In this document: one piece after another, positions 17,062-25,829 of the stretch
How positions within the stretch are numbered: position 1 is the stretch's first letter
Layout: each line of letters opens with the position of its first letter
NCBI GenBank assembly: GCA_003349885.1
Contig: QFXC01000002.1
Coordinates: 67,850-131,849 of the forward strand
Direction: 5' to 3'
From: an endosymbiont of Galathealinum brachiosum
GTDB taxonomy: Bacteria > Pseudomonadota > Gammaproteobacteria > SZUA-229
DNA: 64,000 nucleotides
Program-made: the position numbers and the translations under genes
Notes under the pieces: model-generated
Seen by the model: the letters and a program-made list of their open reading frames with translations, nothing else
Database searches by the model: none
Told to the model about the DNA's origin: nothing

Positions 17062-17412
17062 ATGCAACACATTACCGACTTTGAGTTACTGAATGAATTG
17101 GAAGCCAACAGTGTTTTATTTATTCTGTTTGGCGGTGCGCAACACAATGTATTTACCCTGCTTGTAGTGAAAGCTTATATCGATGGTATGAATATCGCTG
17201 AAGAAGTTCGTGCTTTTAGTTTAAAGCAGTTAGCACAGGCTATGGAACAGCCCTGTACGATGCGGAAAGAATCATGTGATTTAAAACTATTAATACCCGT
17301 CAAAAATCACACTACAATTAGAAACCATTGTACTGTTACCCTGACACCCCCGTCTGGCCTTAATATTGGCCCATTCACACCGCCCTTTTACCCTGATATG
17401 CATAAAAAGTGA
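17062..17412 (+). pseudogene. Thioredoxin-like gene with internal deletion and shifted 3' end
   Basis: The frame begins like the intact paralogue at 24491 (MQ-ITD-ELLNE, then LFILFGG) and continues like its C-terminus (VVKAYIDGMNIAEE, then FSLKQLAQ). About 40 residues are missing between GG and the VFTL segment, including the CxxC active site. Near the end, loss of one base (TCA-ATG-TAA has become TCATGTGA) moves the frame past the ancestral stop, adding about 37 unrelated residues. Those extra codons run through a degenerate repeat B (17288-17348). A translated product would lack redox activity. Confidence 0.8.
17288..17348 (+). repeat. Dispersed repeat B, strongly degenerate
   Basis: ATTAATACCCGTC, ACAATTAGAAACCATTGTAC and CCCTGACAC keep the order and spacing of repeat B elements. 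It directly follows the ancestral end of the thioredoxin-like pseudogene, as at 13276. Confidence 0.4.
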
Positions 17413-17597
17413 CAAAAAGACTCAATTAGGGTATTATGCCTCCAGCTTTGAAGTAGTTCTTAGTATTTATGCAACACCTTTTCGATGTCACATTATAGTT
17501 TCTCGTCCTGTTATTCATAATTAGTATCAACACATTCAGCTAAACAGCTTCAATTTGAAGCACAATTTATATATTACTACTTAAATAGGATACAACT

Positions 17598-17804
17598 ATG
17601 TCTACTACAACTGGCACCGTAAAATGGTTTAACGAATCTAAAGGTTTTGGCTTTATCGAACAGGAAAATGGCGCAGACGTTTTTGCTCATTTCAGTGCAA
17701 TTACTGGTTCAGGTTTCAAAACATTAACTGAAGGCCAAAAAGTGGAATTCACTGTTACTGACGGTCAGAAAGGCCCACAGGCAGAGAACATCGTAGCACT
17801 TTAA
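17598..17804 (+). CDS. CspA-family cold-shock protein
   Basis: 68 aa, a single OB-fold cold-shock domain that binds single-stranded RNA and DNA and melts mRNA structure. RNP1 (KGFGFI) and RNP2 (DVFAHF) are present, with the usual [16 protein letters not shown] start and GPQAENI end. Complete. The 185 bp upstream of the ATG hold no gene, consistent with the long 5' leader typical of csp genes. A strong terminator follows at 17871. Confidence 0.97.
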   Translation: MSTTTGTVKWFNESKGFGFIEQENGADVFAHFSAITGSGFKTLTEGQKVEFTVTDGQKGPQAENIVAL

Positions 17805-17870
17805 TTACGATTAAATAATGGCCTGTTTTTATTAAGCAGGTCAGGTTTACATTTATTTTAAATGTAAATA

Positions 17871-17905
17871 AAGGGGGTAAGGCCATATGGTCTTACCCTT
17901 TTTTA
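17871..17905 (+). terminator. Rho-independent terminator of the cold-shock gene
   Basis: GGGTAAGGCC and GGTCTTACCC pair around a four-base ATAT loop (one G-U pair), followed by TTTTTT. It is 67 bp past the stop. Confidence 0.92.
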
Positions 17906-17940
17906 TTGCCTGCAACAATTAATTCGAACCAGAGGCATTG

Positions 17941-18028
17941 CCAGCTAGAAGCATGCTGATACGACGGTATAAAATGATTAGATCATTTAATACCCTAAAA
18001 CTGTATAAAGGGATGAAAGAGTGACAGC
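17941..18028 (+). repeat. Dispersed repeat A, copy 4 (with B half in front)
   Basis: CCAGCTAGAAGCATGCTGAT, then TACCCTAAAACTGTATAAAG, then GAGTGACAG. Just upstream, AATTAATTCGAACCAGAGG resembles the left arm of B, the same combination as at 14729-14864. The whole interval 17906-18225 has no gene. Confidence 0.6.
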
Positions 18029-18225
18029 CAAATGAGACATAAGCGATAAAGTAACTCCACACCTCAACCCTGTCAGTTTGAGAATGACATTTTTCACCCA
18101 CCCTGCTTCACTATTTTCTTATTTACCCCTTTATTGATTTACTTTCTTGTTCTGTGGGGTTTTTCTTCTATTATAAATAACATAGATAGAGTGTTTTAAT
18201 CACTGGCTATTTAAAGGCTTTTCAA

Positions 18226-19347
18226 ATGATTACGCAGCGTTACTTTTTTAAGTCGAATCAATTACAGAGTTTGCTGGACTGTTTACAGGATGAAGGTTAT
18301 CTCTGCATTGGCCCACAGGTTCGTGATGGGGCAATTGTGTTTGGCCCTGTATCATCTGTTGAGCAGTTTCCCCGGGGTATTCATGATGTACAGGCACCGG
18401 GACGTTATTCGCTAGAGAGCACGGCTTCCTCAAAATATTTCAACTGGGCTAATGGCCCTCAGGCTATTAAACCTTTGTTGTTTGCTCCTGAAGAAAAACT
18501 CTGGGAGAGTTCGCAGTCTGTTGACGGCAATATTTCATTTAAAACCACTAAACCCGATATTAAACCCATGGCTATTATTGGTGCCAGGGCCTGTGATATT
18601 GCTGCAATGAAAATTCAGGATATGCATTTTCTACAACAGCAGTCTGTTGACCCCTGTTACAAAACCCGACGTGAAAATTTACTGGTAATTGCGGTGAATT
18701 GCGGTCATCCGGCTGATACCTGTTTTTGTCACTCTACTGGCGACGGGCCATTTGTGGATGATGACGCTGAAGATGATTGTTTTGATATAGCATTAACAGA
18801 ATTAGAGAATGGTTTTTTAATTGATGCAAACACTAAAGCCGGAAAAAAGATTCTTACTGGGCTTAACCTGCAGGATTGCACAGATGAGTTACTTGCCGAA
18901 GCTAAATCAATTAAAGCCCATGCCTCAAAACAACAAAGACAGCTACCGGCTTTTGATATTAAGTCACATTTATCTGATGATTTAAAAAATGATGTGTGGC
19001 ATAACATTGCAGCAAAATGCCTTAGCTGTGGTAACTGCACATCGGTTTGCCCTACCTGTTTTTGTTACAGTGAAAATGAAACACCCACGCTTGATGGCAC
19101 TTCATCTGTTCATAGTCGTGAATGGGATTCCTGTTTTAGTCAGGGGCATAGTTACATTCATGGTATTACTATTCGAAGCGAAACCAGTCAGCGTTATCGA
19201 CAGTGGTTAAGCCACAAGTTCTCATACTGGCATGAGCAGTATGGTCGTTCTGGTTGTGTAGGTTGTGGGCGTTGCATTACCTGGTGCCCCGTGGGTATAG
19301 ACGTAACTGAATCAGTTGCAGAGTTTAAGGAGAGACGCCGTGACTGA
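18226..19347 (+). CDS. hydB: Sulfhydrogenase-type hydrogenase, iron-sulfur beta subunit
   Basis: 373 aa. Carries electrons between the hydrogenase core and the flavin subunit in group 3b cytoplasmic NAD(P)-linked [NiFe] hydrogenases. Two 4Fe-4S ferredoxin-like motifs are visible in the C-terminal third: [14 protein letters not shown] (about residues 265-278) and [12 protein letters not shown] (about 345-356). Further Cys lie in [13 protein letters not shown] (about 160-172). The N-terminal half matches the DsrE/AsrA-like beta subunit ([14 protein letters not shown]). It starts at an ATG with AAAGG eight bases upstream. First gene of a four-gene operon; its stop overlaps the next gene's GTG start. 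Confidence 0.93.
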   Translation: MITQRYFFKSNQLQSLLDCLQDEGYLCIGPQVRDGAIVFGPVSSVEQFPRGIHDVQAPGRYSLESTASSKYFNWANGPQAIKPLLFAPEEKLWESSQSVDGNISFKTTKPDIKPMAIIGARACDIAAMKIQDMHFLQQQSVDPCYKTRRENLLVIAVNCGHPADTCFCHSTGDGPFVDDDAEDDCFDIALTELENGFLIDANTKAGKKILTGLNLQDCTDELLAEAKSIKAHASKQQRQLPAFDIKSHLSDDLKNDVWHNIAAKCLSCGNCTSVCPTCFCYSENETPTLDGTSSVHSREWDSCFSQGHSYIHGITIRSETSQRYRQWLSHKFSYWHEQYGRSGCVGCGRCITWCPVGIDVTESVAEFKERRRD

Positions 19348-20209
19348 TTTAAATATTAAAACCCGTGCTGAGCTAAACGTTAACCCACATCAGCCCCATG
19401 AAGCGATTATTCTTGAACGTATTCAGGAAGCCCCGGATTTATTTACCCTGCGCTTAAAATTTACCAATTCAAACATTCAGGAATCCTACGCGTTTGAACC
19501 CGGCCAGTTCAATATGCTGTATTTATATGGTGTGGGTGAAATTGCTATTTCAATTGTTTCTGATCCGGATGATTGTCATATTATCGACCATACCATTCGT
19601 GTTGTAGGGCGAGTTACCCGTGGAATGGCTAACCTTAAAACAGGTGATCGAATTGGTTTACGTGGCCCCTATGGTCGTGGCTGGCCAATGCAGAAAGCTA
19701 AAAAGAAAGACGTGGTTATTGTTACCGGTGGTTTGGGTTGTGCACCGGTGGTTTCGGTTATTAACTATATTGAGCAACGCCGTGAACAATATGGTCATTT
19801 AAATATTGTGCAGGGTGTTAAACACAGCGCCGATTTTATCTGGAAAAATCGTTATGATAAATGGCGCGAAATGCCTGACACAAATGTGCTGCTGGCCGCG
19901 GATGTGGGTGAAGTTTTATGGCCGTGGCATGTTGGACCGGTTACCTCACTTTTTGATCAGATGATATTTAACCCGGACAATGTAATAGTTATGATGTGCG
20001 GGCCAGAAGGCATGATGCACGTGGTTTGTGATCACATGCTGGATAATAACGTGACGGCTTCACAACTGTTTTTATCTATGGAAAGAAATATGCAATGCGC
20101 TTTGGGGCATTGCGGACATTGCCAGTATGGCAGCAAATTTATATGTAAAGACGGGCCGGTTTTTAGTTTTGATAAAATAAGTGATTTGTTTGGTATTAAG
20201 GGTTTTTAA
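19340..20209 (+). CDS. hydG: Sulfhydrogenase-type hydrogenase, FAD/NAD(P)-binding gamma subunit
   Basis: About 289 aa in the ferredoxin-NADP reductase superfamily. It passes electrons to NAD(P)+ or from NAD(P)H. Visible: the FAD-binding region with [16 protein letters not shown], the glycine-rich nucleotide motif [21 protein letters not shown], and near the C-terminus a 2Fe-2S Cys cluster ([19 protein letters not shown]). The frame is open from a TTG at 19316, but the GTG at 19340 has AGGAGA seven bases upstream and is preferred. It then overlaps the beta subunit gene by 8 bp. Complete. Confidence 0.93.
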   Translation: MTDLNIKTRAELNVNPHQPHEAIILERIQEAPDLFTLRLKFTNSNIQESYAFEPGQFNMLYLYGVGEIAISIVSDPDDCHIIDHTIRVVGRVTRGMANLKTGDRIGLRGPYGRGWPMQKAKKKDVVIVTGGLGCAPVVSVINYIEQRREQYGHLNIVQGVKHSADFIWKNRYDKWREMPDTNVLLAADVGEVLWPWHVGPVTSLFDQMIFNPDNVIVMMCGPEGMMHVVCDHMLDNNVTASQLFLSMERNMQCALGHCGHCQYGSKFICKDGPVFSFDKISDLFGIKGF

Positions 20210-20236
20210 AGCCGAGTATATAAGGCAGGTTTTGCT

Positions 20237-21022
20237 ATGAGTAAACAGGAAACGACTAAACCTTCTGTTGCAGTGCATAAGTTCAGTTCCTGCGATGGCT
20301 GTCAGCTTGCTCTCATTAATATGGGGGAACCTCTACTGGTTTTGACTCAACTGGTTGATATAAAACATTTTGCTGAAGCCGGTCCGCTTGATGAAAATGC
20401 AATAGTGGATATCGCTATTATTGAAGGCAGCGTTTCTACTTCGAAAGACCTTGCACGTTTACAGAAAATTCGTGATAACAGCACTTACATTATGACCATT
20501 GGTGCCTGTGCAACATCCGGTGGTTTGCAGGCATTACGCAATATGGCAAATACCAAAGAGTGGATTGCAGATATTTATGCAAATCCATCTGTTATTGATA
20601 GTCTGGATAACAGCACACCTATTAAAGAGCACGTAAAAGTTGATCTGGAATTATGGGGCTGCCCTGTAAATGAGCAACAGATTCTCAGCGCCATTCGTGC
20701 ATTGTTATTTGGTGTATTACCCAAAGAAGAAAACGACAAGGTTTGCATGGAGTGTAAACGCCAGCAATCGGTTTGTGTGATGGTGACAAAAAATGAAGCC
20801 TGCATGGGCCCGGTTACCCGCACCGGCTGTGGAGCTTTGTGCCCAAGTGTTGGCAGAGACTGTTACGGTTGTTACGGCCCTTCAGAAAACCCCAATACAA
20901 ACGCACTGGCAAACCGACTATTGGGTTTTGGACTAGTTAAAGAAGAAGTTGCACGACGCTTTTTATTTATTAATAGTGCTGCGAAGCAATTTCAACAACA
21001 GGGAATTCGGCTGAAAAACTAA
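20237..21022 (+). CDS. hydD: Sulfhydrogenase-type [NiFe] hydrogenase small (delta) subunit
   Basis: 261 aa. The electron-transfer small subunit that docks with the nickel-iron large subunit. The N-terminal CDGCQLAL motif for the proximal cluster is at residues 19-26. IGACATSGG (near 95) and ELWGCPVNEQQI (near 140) give the other proximal-cluster ligands. The C-terminal cysteines (CMECKRQQSVC, GCGALCPSVGRDCYGCYGP) bind the medial and distal clusters. No twin-arginine leader, so cytoplasmic, as expected for group 3. Complete. Confidence 0.95.
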   Translation: MSKQETTKPSVAVHKFSSCDGCQLALINMGEPLLVLTQLVDIKHFAEAGPLDENAIVDIAIIEGSVSTSKDLARLQKIRDNSTYIMTIGACATSGGLQALRNMANTKEWIADIYANPSVIDSLDNSTPIKEHVKVDLELWGCPVNEQQILSAIRALLFGVLPKEENDKVCMECKRQQSVCVMVTKNEACMGPVTRTGCGALCPSVGRDCYGCYGPSENPNTNALANRLLGFGLVKEEVARRFLFINSAAKQFQQQGIRLKN

Positions 21023-21035
21023 GGTACCTTAAATC

Positions 21036-22823
21036 ATGACAAAGGAAACCATAAAAATAAATGTACCGGTGCTGGCGCGAGTTGAAGGCGAAGGCGCGCT
21101 TGATCTGACCATTGAAAATAAACAGATCACCCAGCTTCAATTGCGTATTTATGAACCCCCACGTTATTTTGAGAAATTTCTTGAAGGCCGTAATTATTAT
21201 GATGTGCCGGATACGGTTGCACGCATATGCGGTATTTGCCCGGTGGCATATCAGATGAGTGCGGTGCAGGCGATTGAATCTGTTTTCGGGGTAAAAATTA
21301 CACCCTGGATTCGTGATATGCGCCGGTTATTTTATTGCGGTGAATGGTTACAGAGCCATAGTTTACATATTCACTTATTAGCTGCACCGGATTATCTTGG
21401 TTTTAATAGCGTGATTGAAATGTCTGCTAAATATTCTGCTGAAGTAAGACGCGGTTTAAAATTACAGGCCCTGGGCAATGACCTGGTCTCTCTGTTCGGT
21501 GCAAGATCTGTGCACCCCGTTGGCACTAAACTCGGTGGTTTTAGCAAGGCTCCTGAGCAGCAGGCTGTAAACGAATTACTGCAACGTGTAAGTGATGCTA
21601 AACAGGACGCCATTGATTTAATTAACTGGGTAGACACTCTGGATTTACCCGAAGATAATCAGGACTTTGTTTCAGTTGCACTGCATCACAACAATGAATA
21701 CCCCTACAACGAAGGCCGCTTAATTAGCGATAACGGGCTTGATATTCCGATAAGTGAATTTGAAAAACATTTTAAAGAAAAACACGTAGAGCATAGTACA
21801 GCTCTGCATTGTTTATTAGATGGTAAACCCTATTTAGTTGGACCACTGGCACGAATAAATTTAAATAAAGCGCAGTTACCCAATGAAGTAAAACAGATAA
21901 TGCAGGGGCTGAAAGCCCAATTCCCTTCTAAAAACATGTTTCACAGTGTTATCGCTCGTGCCATTGAAATTTATTTTTCTATATTAGAAGCAGAAAAACT
22001 GTTAACTAATTATAAAACAACAGATCAACCCTGCATGGAAGTTAAGCCCGCAGCAGGCACGGGTTATGGTTGCAGCGAAGCCCCCCGAGGAATATTATGG
22101 CACTGTTTTGATATGGATAAAAATGGCTGTGTTAAAAAAGCGATTATCATTCCCCCCACCAGCCAGAACCAACCTCGTATAGAACAGGATATAAAAAATT
22201 CATTAATGAATTTTGGCCTGCACAAGCCTAAAAAACAATTACAGTTACACGCTGAAAAAGTTATTCGTAATTACGACCCCTGCATTTCCTGTGCAACTCA
22301 TTTCCTGAATTTAAATCTAATACGTGATGGTTTATCTGAAAGTATAAAAAAACAAACCCGCACTGAACTGAGTTTTGAGAATGTAAATTTATCAGAAACT
22401 ATTATTTTAGGTATAGGCTCGCCTAATCAGGATGATGATGCCGGCTGGTTAGCCATAGATACATTAGAGAAAAACAAAACTATTCAGAAACTAAAAGAAA
22501 ATGGGTTGAGTTTAAGCAAACTCGATAGACCAGGTTTGCTACTGGCTAAATGCATTAAAAGTTACAAACATGTAGTAATTATAGATGCCACAAAACCAGA
22601 CAGCTCAAAACAGGCCTTTTTCTGGATTGATGTTACAAAGGTAAACTCAGTTGAAAACAGCTTTTCAAGCCATAACTTCGGTGTAATCGAATCACTGGCA
22701 ATAATAAAAGCACTTAAGTCATTACCAGGCGAAATAAAACTGTTAGCCATTACATCAATTAGTGACGAAGACCTAATTGATAATGTATTAACGTGTTTAA
22801 CAGAAAATAACATTGGATATTAA
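21036..22823 (+). CDS. hydA: [NiFe] hydrogenase large subunit fused to its maturation protease
   Basis: 595 aa in one frame. Residues 1 to about 430 are the nickel-iron catalytic subunit: the L1 motif RICGICP with C65 and C68, and the L2 motif DPCISCATH with C416 and C419, H422. Free-standing large subunits end some 15-20 residues after that motif, and the tail is cut off after the His by a separate endopeptidase. Here, after a linker (423-450), the chain continues into a complete HyaD/HybD/HycI-type protease (about 452-595): LGIGSPNQDDDAGW, VVIIDATKP and SSHNFGV match the nickel-sensing positions, with Asp in place of the usual first Glu. No ATG, GTG or TTG occurs near the protease start, so it cannot easily be translated alone. 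An A7 run lies in the linker at 22346-22352. Confidence 0.92.
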   Translation: MTKETIKINVPVLARVEGEGALDLTIENKQITQLQLRIYEPPRYFEKFLEGRNYYDVPDTVARICGICPVAYQMSAVQAIESVFGVKITPWIRDMRRLFYCGEWLQSHSLHIHLLAAPDYLGFNSVIEMSAKYSAEVRRGLKLQALGNDLVSLFGARSVHPVGTKLGGFSKAPEQQAVNELLQRVSDAKQDAIDLINWVDTLDLPEDNQDFVSVALHHNNEYPYNEGRLISDNGLDIPISEFEKHFKEKHVEHSTALHCLLDGKPYLVGPLARINLNKAQLPNEVKQIMQGLKAQFPSKNMFHSVIARAIEIYFSILEAEKLLTNYKTTDQPCMEVKPAAGTGYGCSEAPRGILWHCFDMDKNGCVKKAIIIPPTSQNQPRIEQDIKNSLMNFGLHKPKKQLQLHAEKVIRNYDPCISCATHFLNLNLIRDGLSESIKKQTRTELSFENVNLSETIILGIGSPNQDDDAGWLAIDTLEKNKTIQKLKENGLSLSKLDRPGLLLAKCIKSYKHVVIIDATKPDSSKQAFFWIDVTKVNSVENSFSSHNFGVIESLAIIKALKSLPGEIKLLAITSISDEDLIDNVLTCLTENNIGY

Positions 22824-23199
22824 AGAATAAGGCCGTAATTTATAATATTTAGGCATTTATGGCTGAATCAGCAAGTTAAGATTCTTTGCAAGGCGAATAA
22901 AACACTGTGAATCCGCTTCGCTTAACCCGCCTACGATATACCCTGATCTAACGCTATTTCTTCCAATTTCGATGATTTTATCCCCCATTCGAGTTATAGA
23001 GCTCGGTAAAATGCTACCTCCTATCGGATAGCCCTTTTAGAATTGACCTATGTCATCTATATTTAGTTAACAAAAGCAGCCCACGATTTCTATAATCGTT
23101 CTATTCAGGTTGCTTTCATAATAAATGATCAATGATTTGTAAATTAAGATTAAGACTTACTTAAAAATAAAGTCTTTGCGTAGCTTAAGGAAAATATTG
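22824..23199. other. Intergenic region after the hydrogenase operon
   Basis: 376 bp. No supported gene, and no clear terminator or repeat found. The end holds the AAGGAAAAT ribosome binding site of the Sel1 gene. Confidence 0.5.
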
Positions 23200-24102
23200 A
23201 TGAAAATTATGAAAATTCAAACTGTTAGTTTCTTTATTAAATGTCTATCCATATTATTAGTATCCGTTTCTACAAGTTTTGCTACTAATTATGATATTAA
23301 GGTTTTTGAGTTTCAGCAAAAACTCGCCAACGGTGGGGATGCACAGGCTCAATATAGACTGGCGGGCATGTATGAGACAGGGCGTGGTGTAGCTAAAGAT
23401 AATTCACTTGCTATGACGTGGTATAAAAAATCATCATCAAACAACAATCCCGCTGCCAATAGATACCTTAAATACATTGATATTAAGAAAACCGGCTTTA
23501 AAGCCTCAGATAAAGCATGGTTAAAGACTGTTTATACTGACGCTAAAAATGGCGATGAAAGCGCTTTATTAATTCTTGGCAAGTTACATGAAAATGGCAC
23601 AGGCGTGAAAAGAAGCCTGAAAAAATCTAAACGTTATTTTAAATTAGCTTTTAACCGGGGTGATTCAGATGCTGAAGCTCATGTTAACAGGGTTGAACGT
23701 AAAATATTCGCTAAGAAAGAAAAACAAAAAAAGAAAACACAGTTAGTAGAACTTAATAAAGAAGAAGAAAAAGAAATAAAACAGGCTAAAGACAAAAAAC
23801 AACCCCAGAAAAAGGCCGCAAAAACTAAGGCACCAAAAAGTACTCCTAACAAGCAACTTGCAAACAATAAGTCAGAGCTTAAACGCCTTGAAGCAGAGCG
23901 TAATAAAATTGCACGCGAAAGAAAAGAACTTGAGACTATGAAGAAAGACATGGCAGAAGCGAAAGCCGTTAAAGCTAAAACTGCTGATAAAGAACCCGTT
24001 AAAAACAAAACAATAGCAAGCAATGAGGCATATGAAACAAGCTCACATGCAAATGATATGTGTAGTGGAAAAGCTGCTCGTTTTATGAGTCGATGCAAGT
24101 AA
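23200..24102 (+). CDS. Secreted Sel1-repeat protein with Lys-rich coiled tail
   Basis: About 300 aa. Signal peptide (hydrophobic to SFAT near residue 28 of this start). Two Sel1-like TPR units follow: AQAQYRLAGMYETGRGVAKD and ALLILGKLHENGTGVKRS. From about residue 170 the protein turns into a highly charged Lys/Glu coiled coil (KKEKQKKKTQLVELNKEEEKE; LKRLEAERNKIARERKELE). It ends with a short Cys-containing segment (NDMCSGKAARFMSRCK). An upstream TTG at 23176 is in frame, but the ATG at 23200 has AAGGAA in front. Sel1 proteins are adaptors for protein contacts in the envelope. Specific role unknown. Confidence 0.85.
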   Translation: MKIMKIQTVSFFIKCLSILLVSVSTSFATNYDIKVFEFQQKLANGGDAQAQYRLAGMYETGRGVAKDNSLAMTWYKKSSSNNNPAANRYLKYIDIKKTGFKASDKAWLKTVYTDAKNGDESALLILGKLHENGTGVKRSLKKSKRYFKLAFNRGDSDAEAHVNRVERKIFAKKEKQKKKTQLVELNKEEEKEIKQAKDKKQPQKKAAKTKAPKSTPNKQLANNKSELKRLEAERNKIARERKELETMKKDMAEAKAVKAKTADKEPVKNKTIASNEAYETSSHANDMCSGKAARFMSRCK

Positions 24103-24157
24103 ATAGTTAGATATATTTTAGTTGAATCACTGTACTCATCAATACTAAAGAAACTAT

Positions 24158-24192
24158 GGCGTAGCTAGTTTAATCATTAAATTAGTTACGCC
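24158..24192 (+). terminator. Long hairpin after the Sel1 gene
   Basis: GGCGTAGCTAGTTTAAT and ATTAAATTAGTTACGCC form a 17-bp stem with two G-U pairs and a tiny loop. No T-tract follows. It lies 55 bp past the stop at 24102 and probably protects or ends the transcript. Confidence 0.5.
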
Positions 24193-24490
24193 GCCCGTCA
24201 CTCTCCACTCAACTATTTTGCTGTGTATTTAAGCTCAGCTTTAAATTTTTAATCTCCAAACATACTACTAAACGTAATATCTTTAATATTTGTACTGGTA
24301 ATTAATCTAATAACCGGTGACACTCTAAAAGGTATATCAACTTCGGGAACATTCCCTTTTAATGTTTTAACCAGTAACTATCATATGGAAAAATAAATAA
24401 TTTGGCTCTGATATATACATCAGATCATTGATGAATCTGTTCTGTTAATTTACTCTACCCCAATACCTCTTAATGCTCAGGCTACAACAC

Positions 24491-24823
24491 ATGCAATACA
24501 TTACCGACATCGAGTTACTGAACGAGATGAAAGCTACCGGTGCTTTATTTATTCTTTTCGGCGGTCAACACTGCAGTGTGTGTCAGAGCATCAGGCCACA
24601 GTTAACATCGATGCTCGAACAACAATTTCCAGATATGTCTGGTGTTTATGTAGATTGCGAGAAATCACCGGAGATCTGTGCACAGCACAGCGTATTTACC
24701 CTGCCCGTTGTGAAAGTGTATATCGATGGAATGAAAATCGCTGAAGAAGCTCGTTCTTTCAGTTTAAAGCAGTTAGCACAGACTATAGATCGCCCCTATG
24801 CAATGTGGAAAGACTCAATGTAA
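24491..24823 (+). CDS. Thioredoxin-like protein (intact copy)
   Basis: 110 aa, cytoplasmic. Thioredoxin fold with active site CSVC in GGQHCSVCQSIRPQL, then VYVDCEKSPEI and the cis-Pro loop TLPVVKVYIDG. It ends in KQLAQTIDRPYAMWKDSM. The frame opens at 24473, but the ATG at 24491 matches the start in the 17062 copy. It likely reduces a disulfide in a partner protein; no obvious partner gene adjoins it. Two decayed copies of the same gene (13185 and 17062) show that it has been copied and lost within 12 kb. Confidence 0.88.
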   Translation: MQYITDIELLNEMKATGALFILFGGQHCSVCQSIRPQLTSMLEQQFPDMSGVYVDCEKSPEICAQHSVFTLPVVKVYIDGMKIAEEARSFSLKQLAQTIDRPYAMWKDSM

Positions 24824-24840
24824 TTTAAAGAAGGTTTCGC

Positions 24841-25032
24841 TCACTTATTAACATCAGTAACGGGTATCTCTTCAGCTTTTCCGAGCTTTATAGCATTTAG
24901 AAGAAATTTCTTATCAAAATACACGGTTTCTCTCGTGGTGTTATTCAGTGTTTCCCACTTCTCACCCTGGTCAGAAAGTATCTCTATAACCATACCGGAA
25001 ACCTCAAACTTTTTACCTATCATATTTTTCAT
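24841..25032 (-). CDS. Small protein of unknown function
   Basis: 63 aa, soluble. KKFEVSGMVIEILSDQGEKW followed by TVYFDKKFLLNAIKLGKAEEI reads as a compact beta-beta-alpha domain, and the codon pattern looks genuine. No family recognised. It follows the DUF1629-like gene on the minus strand at 30 bp and may be part of the same unit. Confidence 0.6.
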   Translation of the reverse strand: MKNMIGKKFEVSGMVIEILSDQGEKWETLNNTTRETVYFDKKFLLNAIKLGKAEEIPVTDVNK

Positions 25033-25062
25033 AATTGATGCATTTAAGAATGCTAGTGTAAT

Positions 25063-25626
25063 TTAACTACTCATAACCTCTTCAAACAGCAGGCCATTAA
25101 AACCATTTACTATTAATAATTCTTTAAACTGTTCTGTGCAATATGTACTTACTAGCTTATCTATATTCGATTTAAATAAAACGGCTCCATCTAAATCACT
25201 GTCTTTAAAAGATACATTTTTTAAGCCCATGTTCACACCTAGTTCAATATTGTCTTCTGAATTTTCAGTATTGATTAAATTATCATCAATCACTTTTAAT
25301 GTATTAAACACATAATAATCAATGCCTTCTATCGATATTGGCAAAAACTCACCTGATACCCTCAGGTTCTCATTTAAGAGATTATAAGCCTTTTCATTTA
25401 ACACAAGGTTACCGGTTATCCAGGTTGAAACATCGGGAAATTTAATACCATCGCCAATATAACCGCTGCTCTCATAAAATGAAGCACCTGGTTTCACCCA
25501 GTCGTTAATACGGGATGTAGCATCAAATCCTGGGCTGTAATTAGGCATTTTACTGCCTAGTTCAACGTTTTTAATGATGAGTGAATAATAATTTTCACGA
25601 TCATTTTTAATTTTGTAAACTCTCAT
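25063..25626 (-). CDS. Imm11/DUF1629-like immunity protein
   Basis: 187 aa, cytoplasmic. The pattern resembles DUF1629 (Imm11): a start of MRVYKIKNDRENYYSLII, then FDATSRINDWVKPG, a PDVSTWITGNLVLNEKAYNLL segment, EFLPISIEGIDYYVFNTLKVID and a C-terminal FKELLIVNGFNGLLFEEV. Members neutralise polymorphic toxins delivered by contact-dependent or type VI systems. The ATG overlaps the stop of a broken frame upstream (ATGA), so it was once translated together with a toxin tail. That partner is now a fragment, leaving an orphan immunity gene. Family call is moderately sure. Confidence 0.7.
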   Translation of the reverse strand: MRVYKIKNDRENYYSLIIKNVELGSKMPNYSPGFDATSRINDWVKPGASFYESSGYIGDGIKFPDVSTWITGNLVLNEKAYNLLNENLRVSGEFLPISIEGIDYYVFNTLKVIDDNLINTENSEDNIELGVNMGLKNVSFKDSDLDGAVLFKSNIDKLVSTYCTEQFKELLIVNGFNGLLFEEVMSS

Positions 25627-25829
25627 TTTAAATTATCGTTCCATTTTTTATATTCTGCAGCATCTATTTCCTACTGTAGCAACAGTTCATCTTTAATATT
25701 ACCTTGCAGTAACTGCTGCCTCACGGTTGCAAGCACGGCCTTTAATAGACCCGGGGCATCAATGGTGGCTATATATATCCATACAAAAAGAGCCGTGATT
25801 TTAAACCAGGTGGGTATAAATATATGTGT
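25623..25829 (-). pseudogene. Remnant of a toxin C-terminus upstream of the immunity gene
   Basis: On the minus strand a frame reads IDAPGLLKAVLATVRQQLLQ, then GNIKDELLLQ, an in-frame TAG at 25671-25673, then EIDAAEYKKWNDNLK and a TGA that overlaps the immunity ATG. It has no start codon and no full domain. A helical tail ending in YKKWNDNLK directly before an Imm11-like gene is the layout of a polymorphic toxin module, so I read it as the end of a lost toxin gene. Confidence 0.55.

Noticed and set aside
23679..24098. 139-codon minus-strand frame rich in Phe and Ser
   Set aside because: Antisense shadow of the Lys-rich coiled coil in the Sel1 protein.
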